Of a DNA stretch of 19,547 nucleotides, positions 6,945-14,050 are shown one piece after another. The notes beneath the pieces were generated by a model, which saw only the letters and a program-made list of their open reading frames with translations, searched no databases and was not told where the DNA came from. The translations under genes were made by a program, and so were the position numbers. Source of the stretch: JAPLGZ01 sp038225095 (lineage in GTDB: Bacteria; Chloroflexota; Anaerolineae; Caldilineales; Caldilineaceae); the NCBI GenBank assembly GCA_038225095.1, contig JBBREZ010000063.1:1-19547 (forward strand), given 5' to 3'. Every line of letters begins with the position of its first letter. Positions within the stretch are counted from its first letter, which is position 1.

Positions 6945-7508
6945 CTATTGCTTGACACGGGTCACGTAACTGCCGTCATGCGTGTTTACGCGTACAACAT
7001 CGCCTTCATTGACAAACATTGGCACTTGCATCTTAAAGCCGGTTTCCAATTCCACCCGCTTGGTCGCTGCATCGACGGTGTTACCGGCAAAGCCCGCTTC
7101 TGCCCAGACAACTTTCAAGTCTACCGTCTGTTGAATTCGCACATCCAATGGCTCACCCTCGAAAGAATCAAGCGTCACTACCTGATTATCAGTCAAGAAT
7201 TCCAGAACGCCTTCCAGGGCTTCTGGGGGAAGGATCACCTGATCGAAAGTGGCTGTGTTCATAAAATAATGGAACTGACCATCGGTGTACTGATATTGTA
7301 CATTGTCGCTATCTAACTCGATATCTTGCAGGCGTTGACCATTATTATAGGTTCTTTCTACTGTCGAACCAGAACGGATATTACGAATTTTTAGACGAAT
7401 GGTGGCGCTGCCGCGGGCCATTTTGATGTGTTGATATTCCAGCACTTTCCAAAGCTGGTTTTCTTCCTGAAAAATATCGCCTTTGCGGAGTGTTTGTACT
7501 TCTTTCAC
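6945..7508 (-). CDS. efp: Translation elongation factor P, arginine-loop type
   Basis: A 187-residue EF-P, which binds between the P and E sites of the ribosome and relieves stalling at proline runs. The three barrel domains are present: KOW-like N-terminal domain (about 1-62), central OB domain, and C-terminal OB domain ending GDVVRVNTHDGSYVTRV. The domain I loop that normally reads PGKG around the modified lysine is here M30-A31-R32-G33, so arginine occupies the modified position. GTG at 7506-7508 is the start, preceded by AAAGGTG at good distance; no upstream ATG fits. It follows ruvA by 67 bases with a small hairpin between, and is probably co-transcribed or has a weak own promoter. Confidence 0.93.
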   Translation of the reverse strand: MKEVQTLRKGDIFQEENQLWKVLEYQHIKMARGSATIRLKIRNIRSGSTVERTYNNGQRLQDIELDSDNVQYQYTDGQFHYFMNTATFDQVILPPEALEGVLEFLTDNQVVTLDSFEGEPLDVRIQQTVDLKVVWAEAGFAGNTVDAATKRVELETGFKMQVPMFVNEGDVVRVNTHDGSYVTRVKQ

Positions 7509-7531
7509 AGAATTTCACCTTTACTTGTTTT

Positions 7532-7548
7532 GCGATTTAAAAAATCGC
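7532..7548 (-). promoter_or_regulatory. Small hairpin in the efp leader
   Basis: GCGATTT (7532-7538) and AAATCGC (7542-7548) form a 7-bp stem with a three-base loop in the 67-base ruvA-efp gap, 24 bases before the efp start. The neighbouring ATTTGAAA is directly repeated just beyond it, at about 7554-7575. It may be an attenuator, an mRNA processing site, or an operator. Confidence 0.4.
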
Positions 7549-7575
7549 GTCCTATTTGAAATTAAAATTTGAAAA

Positions 7576-8166
7576 CTAACCACCGAATTGACTGAGGGCG
7601 TAACGCAACCTTTCTTCTACGCCTACTAAATCTTTGGGCAATTTTTGCACGGCGCGTTGCGCTTCGACCACACTATAGCCTAAACCGGTCAATGCTTCGA
7701 TCACCTGGCTGTCGGCGTCAGTGGCCATCGCTAACGCCTCGATGCCGGTCATTGAGCCGCCGACCTTATCTTTGAGGTCTAGCACAATCTTCTGTGCTGT
7801 ACGCTTGCCCACGCCGGGCGCACGCGCCACGAGTGCAGGCTCATCGTTCGCCAACGCCAACCGTAACGCATCTGGACTCAGTGTGCTGAGAATGGATAAG
7901 CCCACCTTGGGTCCTACACCGCTGACTGTCAGCAGCAACTCAAACATAGCTAATTCATCTTCGTCGGCAAAGCCGTAAAGGGTTAGCGCGTCTTCCCGCA
8001 CTTGGAGATAGGTGTGCAAGGTAATCACTGCCCCGCCCCCGAATTGGGCTAGCGTTGGTTCCGGTGCAAAAACTTTCAGACCAATGCCGCCCGCATTGCC
8101 ACCAATGTCAACGATGAGATAATCTTTGCCACGCGCCAAAACAGTGCCGCGTACGAGACGAATCAT
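7576..8166 (-). CDS. ruvA: Holliday junction DNA helicase subunit RuvA
   Basis: A 196-residue RuvA, the tetrameric subunit that recognises four-way DNA junctions and loads the RuvB motor for branch migration. Domain I (1-64) starts MIRLVRGTV; the two helix-hairpin-helix motifs of domain II are visible as VSGVGPKVGLSILSTL and APGVGKRTAQKIVLDLKDKV; the C-terminal RuvB-binding three-helix domain is about 148-196 (ALTGLGYSVVEAQRAV). ATG 8166 has TAGGACAA eight bases upstream. RuvC is encoded 1.5 kb away in the same direction, separated by response regulator 2. No ruvB is in the window. Confidence 0.95.
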   Translation of the reverse strand: MIRLVRGTVLARGKDYLIVDIGGNAGGIGLKVFAPEPTLAQFGGGAVITLHTYLQVREDALTLYGFADEDELAMFELLLTVSGVGPKVGLSILSTLSPDALRLALANDEPALVARAPGVGKRTAQKIVLDLKDKVGGSMTGIEALAMATDADSQVIEALTGLGYSVVEAQRAVQKLPKDLVGVEERLRYALSQFGG

Positions 8167-8256
8167 GAGGATTGTCCTAATTGCATAATATTTAGATGCC
8201 GATCATAGATTGCTTACGCATAGGCAACGCATGAACTAAACTATCTAAATAAAATA

Positions 8257-8319
8257 CACCATGCCTAGCATAAATTACAAAACGGATATACCGCGTTGTC
8301 ATTTATGCTAGGCATGGTG
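8257..8319 (-). terminator. 19-bp perfect hairpin after response regulator 2
   Basis: CACCATGCCTAGCATAAAT (8257-8275) pairs perfectly with its complement at 8301-8319; the 25-base loop has its own CGG/CCG and ACAA/TTGT pairing. Read on the - strand it is followed by TATTTTATTT, so it is a plausible terminator for response regulator 2, although 130 bases past its stop. The long stem could equally be a palindromic mobile repeat. Confidence 0.65.
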
Positions 8320-8449
8320 GATAAAGAGAAAGGAAATTTACGTAACGGATGGACGCAAACTGATCTGTCCATGTCGGTGGTGAAGTGAATTGGTTTGTAA
8401 GCCTGAGGAGACTACGTTGTCCCCGTCGTACTATACTTTACACACAAGC

Positions 8450-9268
8450 TTAAGAAACAAGAACGGCTCTTTCGCCCAGGTGCTGCGTGTTGAATTTATA
8501 ACCGGCGCCACGTACAGTGATTAAATAGGTAGGTTGTGAAGGGTCTTCTTCAATCTTTTCACGCAGACGGCGTACGGCCACTTCGACCAGATTGGTGCCG
8601 CCGGCTAGATCATAGCCCCAGACCGTTTGAAACAAATCTTCTTTGCTAACCGGTCGATCGGGCATACTCATCAGATGACGTAGCAGTTGATACTCGGTGG
8701 GCGTCAAATGCACCAACTCGGCGCGGACACGAACCTCGTGCAAATCGTCATTCAAAACAATGCCATTATAAGAAATGATTTGAAATTCGGGGCGCTCGTT
8801 GATCCAAGAGATGCGGCGTAAAATGGCCTGAATGCGGGCCTCTACTTCGCGAAATGTAAAGGGTTTAGCGATGTAATCATCGGCACCTAAATTAAACCCA
8901 TGCACGATGTCGTCGGGGCGGTTCAATGCGGTAAGCATAACAACTGGGACATCGCTGCGTTTGCGCAATTCTGTGCAAACCTCAAATCCATCCATGTCTG
9001 GCATCATGACGTCCAGCAAAACAAGGTCAACGGAATTGTGAGCGAACACGTCTAGGGCTTCACGTCCATCGCGAGCTACAATCACCTTATATCCTGCTTT
9101 TTGGAGAGAGATCCGCAGAAGATCGCGCAATGGCTCTTCATCGTCCACAACGAGAATACGAATTTCTCGTTGGATGGGTAATTTTTGTTCTGGTTTGTGC
9201 TGCATTTGATACATGAATCCAAGATTGCGGTGGGTGATATAATTATTGATATATGTATGCTCGCGCAT
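8450..9268 (-). CDS. OmpR/PhoB-type response regulator 2
   Basis: A 272-residue transcription factor. The receiver domain (about 36-150) has D42-D43, phosphoacceptor D86 in LLDVMMPDMDG, T113 and K135 in AKPF. The winged-helix effector domain (about 163-263) has LTPTEYQLLRHLMSMP, VAVRRLREKIEEDP and VRGAGYKF. The region before the receiver is unusually long, some 35 residues (MREHTYINNY...), so M19 or M22 might be the true start; I keep ATG 9268 because AGGAAC lies about 10 bases upstream. As with regulator 1 no kinase is adjacent. Both share near-identical phrases such as EALDVFA and DLVLLD, and probably arose by duplication. It sits inside the ruvC-ruvA interval. Confidence 0.9.
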   Translation of the reverse strand: MREHTYINNYITHRNLGFMYQMQHKPEQKLPIQREIRILVVDDEEPLRDLLRISLQKAGYKVIVARDGREALDVFAHNSVDLVLLDVMMPDMDGFEVCTELRKRSDVPVVMLTALNRPDDIVHGFNLGADDYIAKPFTFREVEARIQAILRRISWINERPEFQIISYNGIVLNDDLHEVRVRAELVHLTPTEYQLLRHLMSMPDRPVSKEDLFQTVWGYDLAGGTNLVEVAVRRLREKIEEDPSQPTYLITVRGAGYKFNTQHLGERAVLVS

Positions 9269-9387
9269 AGGTTTTTGTTCCTAGAGTGAAAAAGCGCCAC
9301 GTCACGATTGAAGACTTGTTCGTATGATTTTAGCCTCATCAGCTTTGGTTCCGGCGATTGTTATTCGCATTACTATATTAATCGGAA

Positions 9388-9448
9388 TTTTGACCCGAAT
9401 CCTTCGCGAGTTTTCACGAATTTTCAATAAATTATTTGAGAGTTTTCA
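9388..9448 (-). promoter_or_regulatory. Phased TTTTCA direct repeats upstream of response regulator 2
   Basis: The + strand shows TTTTGA at 9388, TTTTCA at 9411, TTTTCA at 9421 and TTTTCA at 9443. The steps are 23, 10 and 22 bases, near whole turns of the helix. Two of the copies extend to GAGTTTTCA. PhoB/OmpR-family regulators typically bind direct repeats with about 10-11 base spacing, so this could be an autoregulatory site 120-180 bases before the start at 9268. This is inference from spacing only. Confidence 0.35.
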
Positions 9449-9541
9449 AAACCTTCGTAAGGCAGCAGGTAATTTAAGCGGAAATGGACATGATTACACG
9501 AGGAGAGACAGAAATGCTAACCAAATATTAGCGAATAGAGA

Positions 9542-9612
9542 TTATGCGGAAACAGGTAGATAGGGAAACAGGTAGACAGGGATACACGCCCTGTCTACCT
9601 GTTTCCGCATAA
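9542..9612. repeat. Dispersed palindromic repeat, copy 2, with two competing left arms
   Basis: The right arm (9589-9612) can pair with either of two left arms. The inner one is GGAAACAGGTAGACAGGG (9564-9581), 18 bp perfect with 9589-9606. The outer one is TTATGCGGAAACAGGTAGA (9542-9560), 19 bp perfect with 9594-9612. The words are the same as in the copy at 275-328. It lies between ruvC and response regulator 2. The upstream stretch 9499-9531 has a good ribosome site (AGGAGA) before a five-codon ORF (MLTKY), possibly a trace of a gene interrupted here. Confidence 0.8.
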
Positions 9613-9689
9613 AGTTTAATCAATAGCTATAATCTGTTGTCACTTATAGTTAGCTTCGGAGTAAAAGTAATGAATTTTGGACAGGAAAG

Positions 9690-10226
9690 TTAGAGGATGG
9701 AAAAACGGGTATGCTGTAAATGACATAAAGCAATTGCCACGCCATCCGCTGCATCGTCGGGGCGTGGCAATTGGGTGAGGTTTAATAAGCGCTGGACCAT
9801 CTCCTGGATTTGGCGCTTGTCCGCATTGCCATAACCGGTGATAGCCTGTTTGACTTCGGCAGGTGTATATTCGGCGAGGGGTAACCCACTTTGGGCAGCG
9901 GCCAACAGAATCGTCCCGCGCGCTTGACCAACGGTAATTGCCGTTGTCACGTTGCGGCCAAAAAAGAGTTTTTCAACCGCAATTTCGTCAGGCTTGAATT
10001 CGCGAATAATTTTAAGGAAATCTTCGTACAATTCGAGCAAGCGCAAATGCATGAGTTGGGTGGAGGCTGTGCGGATAACGCCACAGGCCAACAATTCAAA
10101 CTCACGCTCAACCGTTTGCCCCACAACGCCATAGCCGGTGATGGCTGTGCCAGGGTCAACACCAATCACGATTCGTTCAATCTGAATAGAGCGTCCCACC
10201 GGTGTTGACAACTGGTTTTTATTCAT
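9690..10226 (-). CDS. ruvC: Holliday junction endonuclease RuvC
   Basis: A 178-residue RuvC resolvase, a dimeric RNase H-fold nuclease that cuts four-way junctions. All four catalytic acids are in place: D24 in GVDPG, E85 in VEKLFF, D158 and D161 in DDAADGVAIA. Start choice is uncertain. ATG 10226 gives 18 residues before the first beta strand. A GTG at 10250 overlaps the yebC stop by one base (TAGTG) and would allow translational coupling, but adds eight hydrophobic residues. Neither has a clear ribosome site. The order yebC-ruvC is common in bacteria, usually followed by ruvA and ruvB; here ruvA is separated and ruvB absent from the window. Confidence 0.93.
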   Translation of the reverse strand: MNKNQLSTPVGRSIQIERIVIGVDPGTAITGYGVVGQTVEREFELLACGVIRTASTQLMHLRLLELYEDFLKIIREFKPDEIAVEKLFFGRNVTTAITVGQARGTILLAAAQSGLPLAEYTPAEVKQAITGYGNADKRQIQEMVQRLLNLTQLPRPDDAADGVAIALCHLQHTRFSIL

Positions 10227-10249
10227 GCAGAAAAGAAGCGCCAAAGGCA

Positions 10250-11017
10250 CTAGGCGAATTGGGCGACCAACTCATCGGTCAATTCTAGATTGTGTGAAAC
10301 TTTAGTGACATCGTCGAGTTCTTCGAGCGCCTCTACTAGATCGAGTACGTCCGTGGCTTGTGCTGCCTCTAGCGCAATCGTTGTGTTCGGCTGCATGATC
10401 AGTTCAGCATTATCGGGCATATAGCCTGCCTCTTTCAAGGCTTGGCTCACCTGAGCAAAATCTGTGCGCTCGGTATAAACTTCGACCGCGTCGTCACTGA
10501 TAGCCACATCTTCGGCGCCGTGCTCTAACCCTAGCATGAAGATTTGATCGGGGTCGAGCGCTTTTTTGTTGCCATCTTCGTCAACCAGGCTAAACAGGAT
10601 ATAGCCTTTTTCGGTGAATTGCCAGGCGACAGAGCCTGGTTCACCGATATTGCCATTCGCGCGGGTGAAAACGCGGCGCACTTCCGAAATCGAGCGGTTG
10701 CGATTGTCGCTTAGACATTCGACAATAACGGCCACGCCATGTGGGGCATAACCCTCGTAGGTGATCGACTCAATTTCAGCCACATCTTTTTCAAGGCCGG
10801 CGCCACGTCGGATTGCCCGTTCGATATTTTCTTTCGGCATATTTTCGGCGCGGGCTTTTTCGACAGCCAGGCGCAAGGCAAAATTTGAGTTCTGGTCCGT
10901 TCCATTGCGGGCGGCGACTTGAACCTCACGCGCTAGTTTTGTAAAAACTTGGCCGCGGGCGGCGTCAATGGCCCCCTTTTTGCGTTTGATGGTTGACCAT
11001 TTTGAATGTCCAGACAT
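10250..11017 (-). CDS. yebC: YebC/PmpR family translation/regulatory factor
   Basis: A 255-residue YebC-family protein. The N-terminus MSGHSKWSTIKRKKGAIDAARGQVFTKL is diagnostic. The rest follows the family in three domains, including NIGEPGSVAWQF and LEELDDVTKVSHNLE at the end. Members were long called transcriptional regulators; recent work assigns some of them a role in translation of proline-rich stretches, which is interesting beside efp. The start ATG 11017 has a perfect AGGAGG seven bases upstream. It overlaps or abuts ruvC downstream and follows pyrG by 134 bases, so a pyrG-yebC-ruvC transcript is possible. Confidence 0.94.
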   Translation of the reverse strand: MSGHSKWSTIKRKKGAIDAARGQVFTKLAREVQVAARNGTDQNSNFALRLAVEKARAENMPKENIERAIRRGAGLEKDVAEIESITYEGYAPHGVAVIVECLSDNRNRSISEVRRVFTRANGNIGEPGSVAWQFTEKGYILFSLVDEDGNKKALDPDQIFMLGLEHGAEDVAISDDAVEVYTERTDFAQVSQALKEAGYMPDNAELIMQPNTTIALEAAQATDVLDLVEALEELDDVTKVSHNLELTDELVAQFA

Positions 11018-11151
11018 AATTTGTCCTCCTGTTTACCTGCTTTTTTGTCTAGAATGGCGAAGGCTGGTGCGCTGTCGGCGCTTGCAAATCGCAGCTGATG
11101 CTATCTGCCTTCTACGATTTTTCAATCCAAGGAACACGCACTGACCAACAC

Positions 11152-12834
11152 TTAGACGGGTGTGCTTTCTAGATTATTTTGTAATAATTTTTGCCCTTCA
11201 TCCTGCGCCTGGCTTGTCCGAAATTTTTGTGCTGCTTGAATAAAGGCCATAAAGAGTGGATGTGGTTTGTTCGGGCGACTTTTGAACTCGGGATGAAATT
11301 GGCTGCCCAGCATAAATGGATGGTCGGCGAGCTCGGCAATTTCGACCAGGCGACCTTCTGGTGAAAGACCACTGAAGATCAGGCCGCGCGCTTGCAAATC
11401 CTCGCGATAGTGATTGTTAAATTCAAAGCGATGGCGATGCCGTTCCTGAATAGCCTGACCATAGCCTTGATTTTTATACGCTTTAGCGGCCAATGTACCT
11501 GGTTTTAATTCACAAGTATAGACGCCCAGCCGCATGGTGCCACCCATATCGGCAATGTCACGTTGGTCAGGCATTAAGTCGATAATCGGATATTTGGTGC
11601 TAATGTCGAACTCTGTGCTATTTGGCTCATCGCTCGCATAAAGATCGCGGGCCAGTTCAATACACATCACTTGCATGCCGAGGCATAATCCCAAGTAGGG
11701 TACTTTGTGTTGGCGGGCAAAACGCGCTGCGACAATTTTACCTTCGATCCCGCGATAGCCAAATCCCCCAGGCACAACAATGCCATCCACATTGGCTAAT
11801 TGTTCGGTTTCGCGGCCTTTTTCTAAATGCTCAGAACTGATCCACTGGATTTCAATATCGCGGCCCAGGGCCAACCCAGCATGGATTAACGATTCTTTGA
11901 CGCTGAGATAGGCATCCTCCAGTTCAATATATTTGCCGACCAGACCAATCCGTAACATCGGTTTCTCACTGCGCGCTTCTGCGACAAAGTGCGTCCAATC
12001 AGCCATCCCTTCCACGGCATTACGCGTAGCGGTCAAATTGAGATGATTGACCAGCCAATTGCCAAAACCGGCTTTTTCCAACTCTAGTGGCACCGCATAA
12101 ATAGTATCAGACGTGATCAAAGGAATCACGGCTTCTTGCTCGACATCACAGAAGAGCGCCGTTTTGGCCAGCACATCTTCATCCACCGCATGATCGCTGC
12201 GCAACACAATCGCATCGGGATGGATGCCAATGCCGCGTAACTCACGCACGCTATGCTGAGTGGGCTTAGTCTTTAACTCTTTGCTAGCCGCTAGAAATGG
12301 CAGCCACGTAACATGAATATACAGCGTATTATTGCGCCCAATATCTTTGCGCATTTGGCGAATGGCTTCCAGGAAAGGCAGACCTTCGATGTCGCCCACC
12401 GTTCCGCCAATTTCAATAATCACGACTTCAGCCTGGAAGGTACGCGACGTCAAGCCAATCCGGCGTTTAATTTCATTTGTCACATGTGGGATCACCTGAA
12501 TGGTGCCCCCCAAATAATCACCGTGGCGTTCCTGGCTCAACACATAATTATAAATCTGGCCGCTTGTGACATTACACAATTTACTCAGATTTTCATCCAC
12601 AAAGCGTTCATAATGACCCAAATCCAGGTCAGTTTCGGCGCCGTCTTCGGTAACAAACACTTCGCCGTGTTGATACGGCGACATAGTGCCGGGATCAACA
12701 TTCAGATAAGGATCTAACTTCATCGTTGCAATGCTGATGCCGCGTGCCTTTAGAATCCGCCCAATCGATGCGACCGTTACCCCTTTGCCCAGACCGGACA
12801 ACACCCCACCAGTTACAAATATATATTTTGTCAT
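11152..12834 (-). CDS. pyrG: CTP synthase
   Basis: A 560-residue CTP synthase, converting UTP, glutamine and ATP to CTP, the last step of de novo pyrimidine synthesis. The synthetase domain (about 1-270) starts with the P-loop-like GGVLSGLGKGVT and has KLDPYLNVDPGTM, DGAETDLDLGHYERF and EIGGTVGDIEG. The glutaminase domain (about 293-540) has the oxyanion region VVPGGFGYRG, nucleophile C384 in GLCLGMQ, and the H514/E516 pair in FHPEFKSRP. Length is slightly over the usual 535-550 because of a polar C-terminal tail of about 20 residues. The start has AGAGG in good position. A palindrome just upstream may control it. All catalytic residues look intact. Confidence 0.96.
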   Translation of the reverse strand: MTKYIFVTGGVLSGLGKGVTVASIGRILKARGISIATMKLDPYLNVDPGTMSPYQHGEVFVTEDGAETDLDLGHYERFVDENLSKLCNVTSGQIYNYVLSQERHGDYLGGTIQVIPHVTNEIKRRIGLTSRTFQAEVVIIEIGGTVGDIEGLPFLEAIRQMRKDIGRNNTLYIHVTWLPFLAASKELKTKPTQHSVRELRGIGIHPDAIVLRSDHAVDEDVLAKTALFCDVEQEAVIPLITSDTIYAVPLELEKAGFGNWLVNHLNLTATRNAVEGMADWTHFVAEARSEKPMLRIGLVGKYIELEDAYLSVKESLIHAGLALGRDIEIQWISSEHLEKGRETEQLANVDGIVVPGGFGYRGIEGKIVAARFARQHKVPYLGLCLGMQVMCIELARDLYASDEPNSTEFDISTKYPIIDLMPDQRDIADMGGTMRLGVYTCELKPGTLAAKAYKNQGYGQAIQERHRHRFEFNNHYREDLQARGLIFSGLSPEGRLVEIAELADHPFMLGSQFHPEFKSRPNKPHPLFMAFIQAAQKFRTSQAQDEGQKLLQNNLESTPV

Positions 12835-12856
12835 AAAAACCTCTATATTTCGTCAA

Positions 12857-12875
12857 TGCGAATGATTAATTCGCA
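12857..12875 (-). promoter_or_regulatory. Operator-like palindrome upstream of pyrG
   Basis: TGCGAAT (12857-12863) and ATTCGCA (12869-12875) form a perfect 7-5-7 inverted repeat ending 22 bases before the pyrG start codon. On the - strand a poor promoter (TTGCGG, 17 bases, TAATCA) would put the palindrome across the -10. It fits a dimeric repressor site. Confidence 0.45.
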
Positions 12876-12965
12876 AATTAACAGGCCGCAACCGCTATTG
12901 TACCACGCTTCGGCTTTATGCCGGATGTGTTCGCGCCGAGATCAATGCATGCGTCAATAAAACAG

Positions 12966-13003
12966 TCAGGACTGAGTTTGCCGGATGGCACACTCAGCCC
13001 TGA
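12966..13003. terminator. Imperfect terminator-like hairpin
   Basis: TCAGG, CTGAGT and TGCC on the left pair with GGCA, ACTCAG and CCTGA on the right, with two single mismatches and a four-base loop (GGAT). Only weak T-richness follows (CGCTTTG on +). Whether it terminates anything is unclear; it may end a transcript coming from the toxin-antitoxin operon. Confidence 0.35.
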
Positions 13004-13045
13004 TCGCTTTGTATTGCTATTTTCGTCTATCAATTAATGATTTGT

Positions 13046-13063
13046 CAAACCTTTTTAGGTTTG
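13046..13063. terminator. Small hairpin CAAACCT-TTTT-AGGTTTG
   Basis: A 7-bp perfect stem with a four-T loop. It could be a weak terminator or a chance palindrome in AT-rich DNA. Confidence 0.35.
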
Positions 13064-13287
13064 CGCGCGGCCTAGACCATGATTTCAGGTGATACTAGAC
13101 AAAAAAAATGAAAGACATACACCATGAACTCGGCAATGGCAGCTTAAGGGTTCTCAGTGGCTTATCGTTAGAAGTGGGCTGAGTGGTCGAGGTTCCGGCT
13201 CACTTCGCATCATAACTGAGCTGATCAGCTTAGGCCATTCCCAATCAATAAGGCTACGGGCTGGGCCTATTGCGCCCAGAGGGCACC

Positions 13288-13450
13288 CGCCTGACAGGAC
13301 GTTCGGCGGTCTTCGGCAAGCTCAGACCCCGACCGGGCCGTGAGCTTGTCGAACGGCAGTCGAGTCGTGGGGCATTTTCCTCCTGTCAGGCGTCGACCTG
13401 AGACTTCGGCGAGCTCAGTCGAGTCGTCGAACGCTCTGCCGAAGGTCTCG
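13288..13450. repeat. Nested GC-rich repeat cluster with TTCGRCAAGCTCA words
   Basis: An outer perfect 12-bp inverted repeat, CGCCTGACAGGA (13288-13299) with TCCTGTCAGGCG (13381-13392), encloses an inner 13-bp stem, TTCGGCAAGCTCA (13312-13324) with TGAGCTTGTCGAA (13341-13353, one G-T pair). A further related copy, TTCGGCGAGCTCA, lies at about 13405-13417, and TGCCGAAGG at 13438. Words such as CTTCGACAAGCTCA are commonly met as dispersed intergenic repeats in many bacteria, so this is probably such a repeat inserted after the toxin gene, where it can also act as a transcript end. Confidence 0.65.
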
Positions 13451-13512
13451 ATCCCTGGATCGTTATTGATGGCTTGGATTGGCCTTAATCGTGTGTATGT
13501 GTCTCTGTTCCT

Positions 13513-13752
13513 TTATTTGACCGAGATAACAACTACAATTTTATCTTGCTCATTGACTCGGTAGAAGATACGCCAGCCATCGATCTTGATTTTCCAGGTT
13601 CTGGTGTACTGGTTGCGTAACTCTTCGGCATTGGGTGGATATGGCTCGTCGATTAAGTCAAGAATGGCCTGAGCAACATCTTTTTCGATGCGCTCGGGCA
13701 CTAGGCGTAACTGTTTTTTTGCTTGCGGATGGCGCTTAAGTGTGTAAGGCAT
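13513..13752 (-). CDS. RelE/ParE-superfamily toxin
   Basis: A 79-residue protein starting MPYTLKRHPQAKKQLRLVP, typical of RelE-type toxins (YTLKxHPxAxKxL). The middle has LRNQYTRTWKIKIDGWRIFYRVNE and the end KIVVVISVK, the usual pattern of a basic strand (WKIKIDGWRIFYRV) that carries RNA-contact residues. Most RelE toxins cut mRNA in the ribosomal A site; ParE toxins of the same fold act on gyrase, and which applies here cannot be told. ATG 13752 lies inside the antitoxin gene (17-base overlap), pointing to translational coupling. A longer in-frame extension exists upstream but is the shifted antitoxin gene. Confidence 0.82.
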   Translation of the reverse strand: MPYTLKRHPQAKKQLRLVPERIEKDVAQAILDLIDEPYPPNAEELRNQYTRTWKIKIDGWRIFYRVNEQDKIVVVISVK

Positions 13753-14017
13753 GGCCGGCCATCTGCTGTAGCTCGTCAAGCTCAAAATCTTCAAGCTCGG
13801 TGTTACCAAGCAGCAAATCGGCTTCTTGCATATCAACCTGATCGCGAAGTGCATCAAGCTCGCTTATGAGCGCATCCCAAATTTGTACAGATACAAGCAC
13901 GGCTGCTGGCCTACTTCGTGAGGCCAGCACAACTGGCCCATTATCAAGCAAACGCATTACGGCTTGCTGATGAAGAGCCATTTCGCTGATTGGAACGATT
14001 TGTTGAACTTTATCCAT
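13736..14017 (-). CDS. YefM/Phd-family antitoxin
   Basis: A 93-residue antitoxin upstream of the toxin. The N-terminal half (VQQIVPISEMALHQQAVMRLLDNGPVVLASRSRPAAVLVSVQIWDAL) matches the Phd/YefM DNA-binding domain: a beta strand, then short helices, then the PxAVLVSxxxWDAL phrase. The C-terminal half is acidic (EADLLLGNTELEDFELDELQQ) and would wrap and neutralise the basic toxin. ATG 14017 is preceded by TAGGAG at 4-5 bases. The order antitoxin-toxin with overlap, plus a palindrome over its own promoter, is the classic autoregulated arrangement. Confidence 0.85.
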   Translation of the reverse strand: MDKVQQIVPISEMALHQQAVMRLLDNGPVVLASRSRPAAVLVSVQIWDALISELDALRDQVDMQEADLLLGNTELEDFELDELQQMAGHALHT

Positions 14018-14050
14018 ATGGCTCCTACTTGGTAAACGGCTTGTATTTAC

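Larger units (their letters stand above)
12876..13512. other. Gene-free stretch rich in inverted repeats
   Basis: No convincing protein gene is visible on either strand between pyrG and the toxin gene. The stretch holds several separate hairpins: imperfect 12966-13003, 13046-13063, 13219-13230 (AGCTGATCAGCT), 13261-13279 (CTGGGC/GCCCAG) and the cluster 13288-13450. The first half is AT-rich and the second GC-rich. I found no recognisable structured RNA family in it. Confidence 0.6.

Noticed and set aside
9324..9563. 79-codon + strand frame between response regulator 2 and ruvC
   Set aside because: It has a short hydrophobic start but runs into the dispersed palindrome, shows no ribosome site, and its middle is explained better as AT-rich regulatory DNA with phased repeats.
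13340..13564. 74-codon + strand frame crossing the repeat cluster and the toxin 3' end
   Set aside because: It is formed from GC-rich repeat sequence and the antisense of the toxin gene; no start signal.
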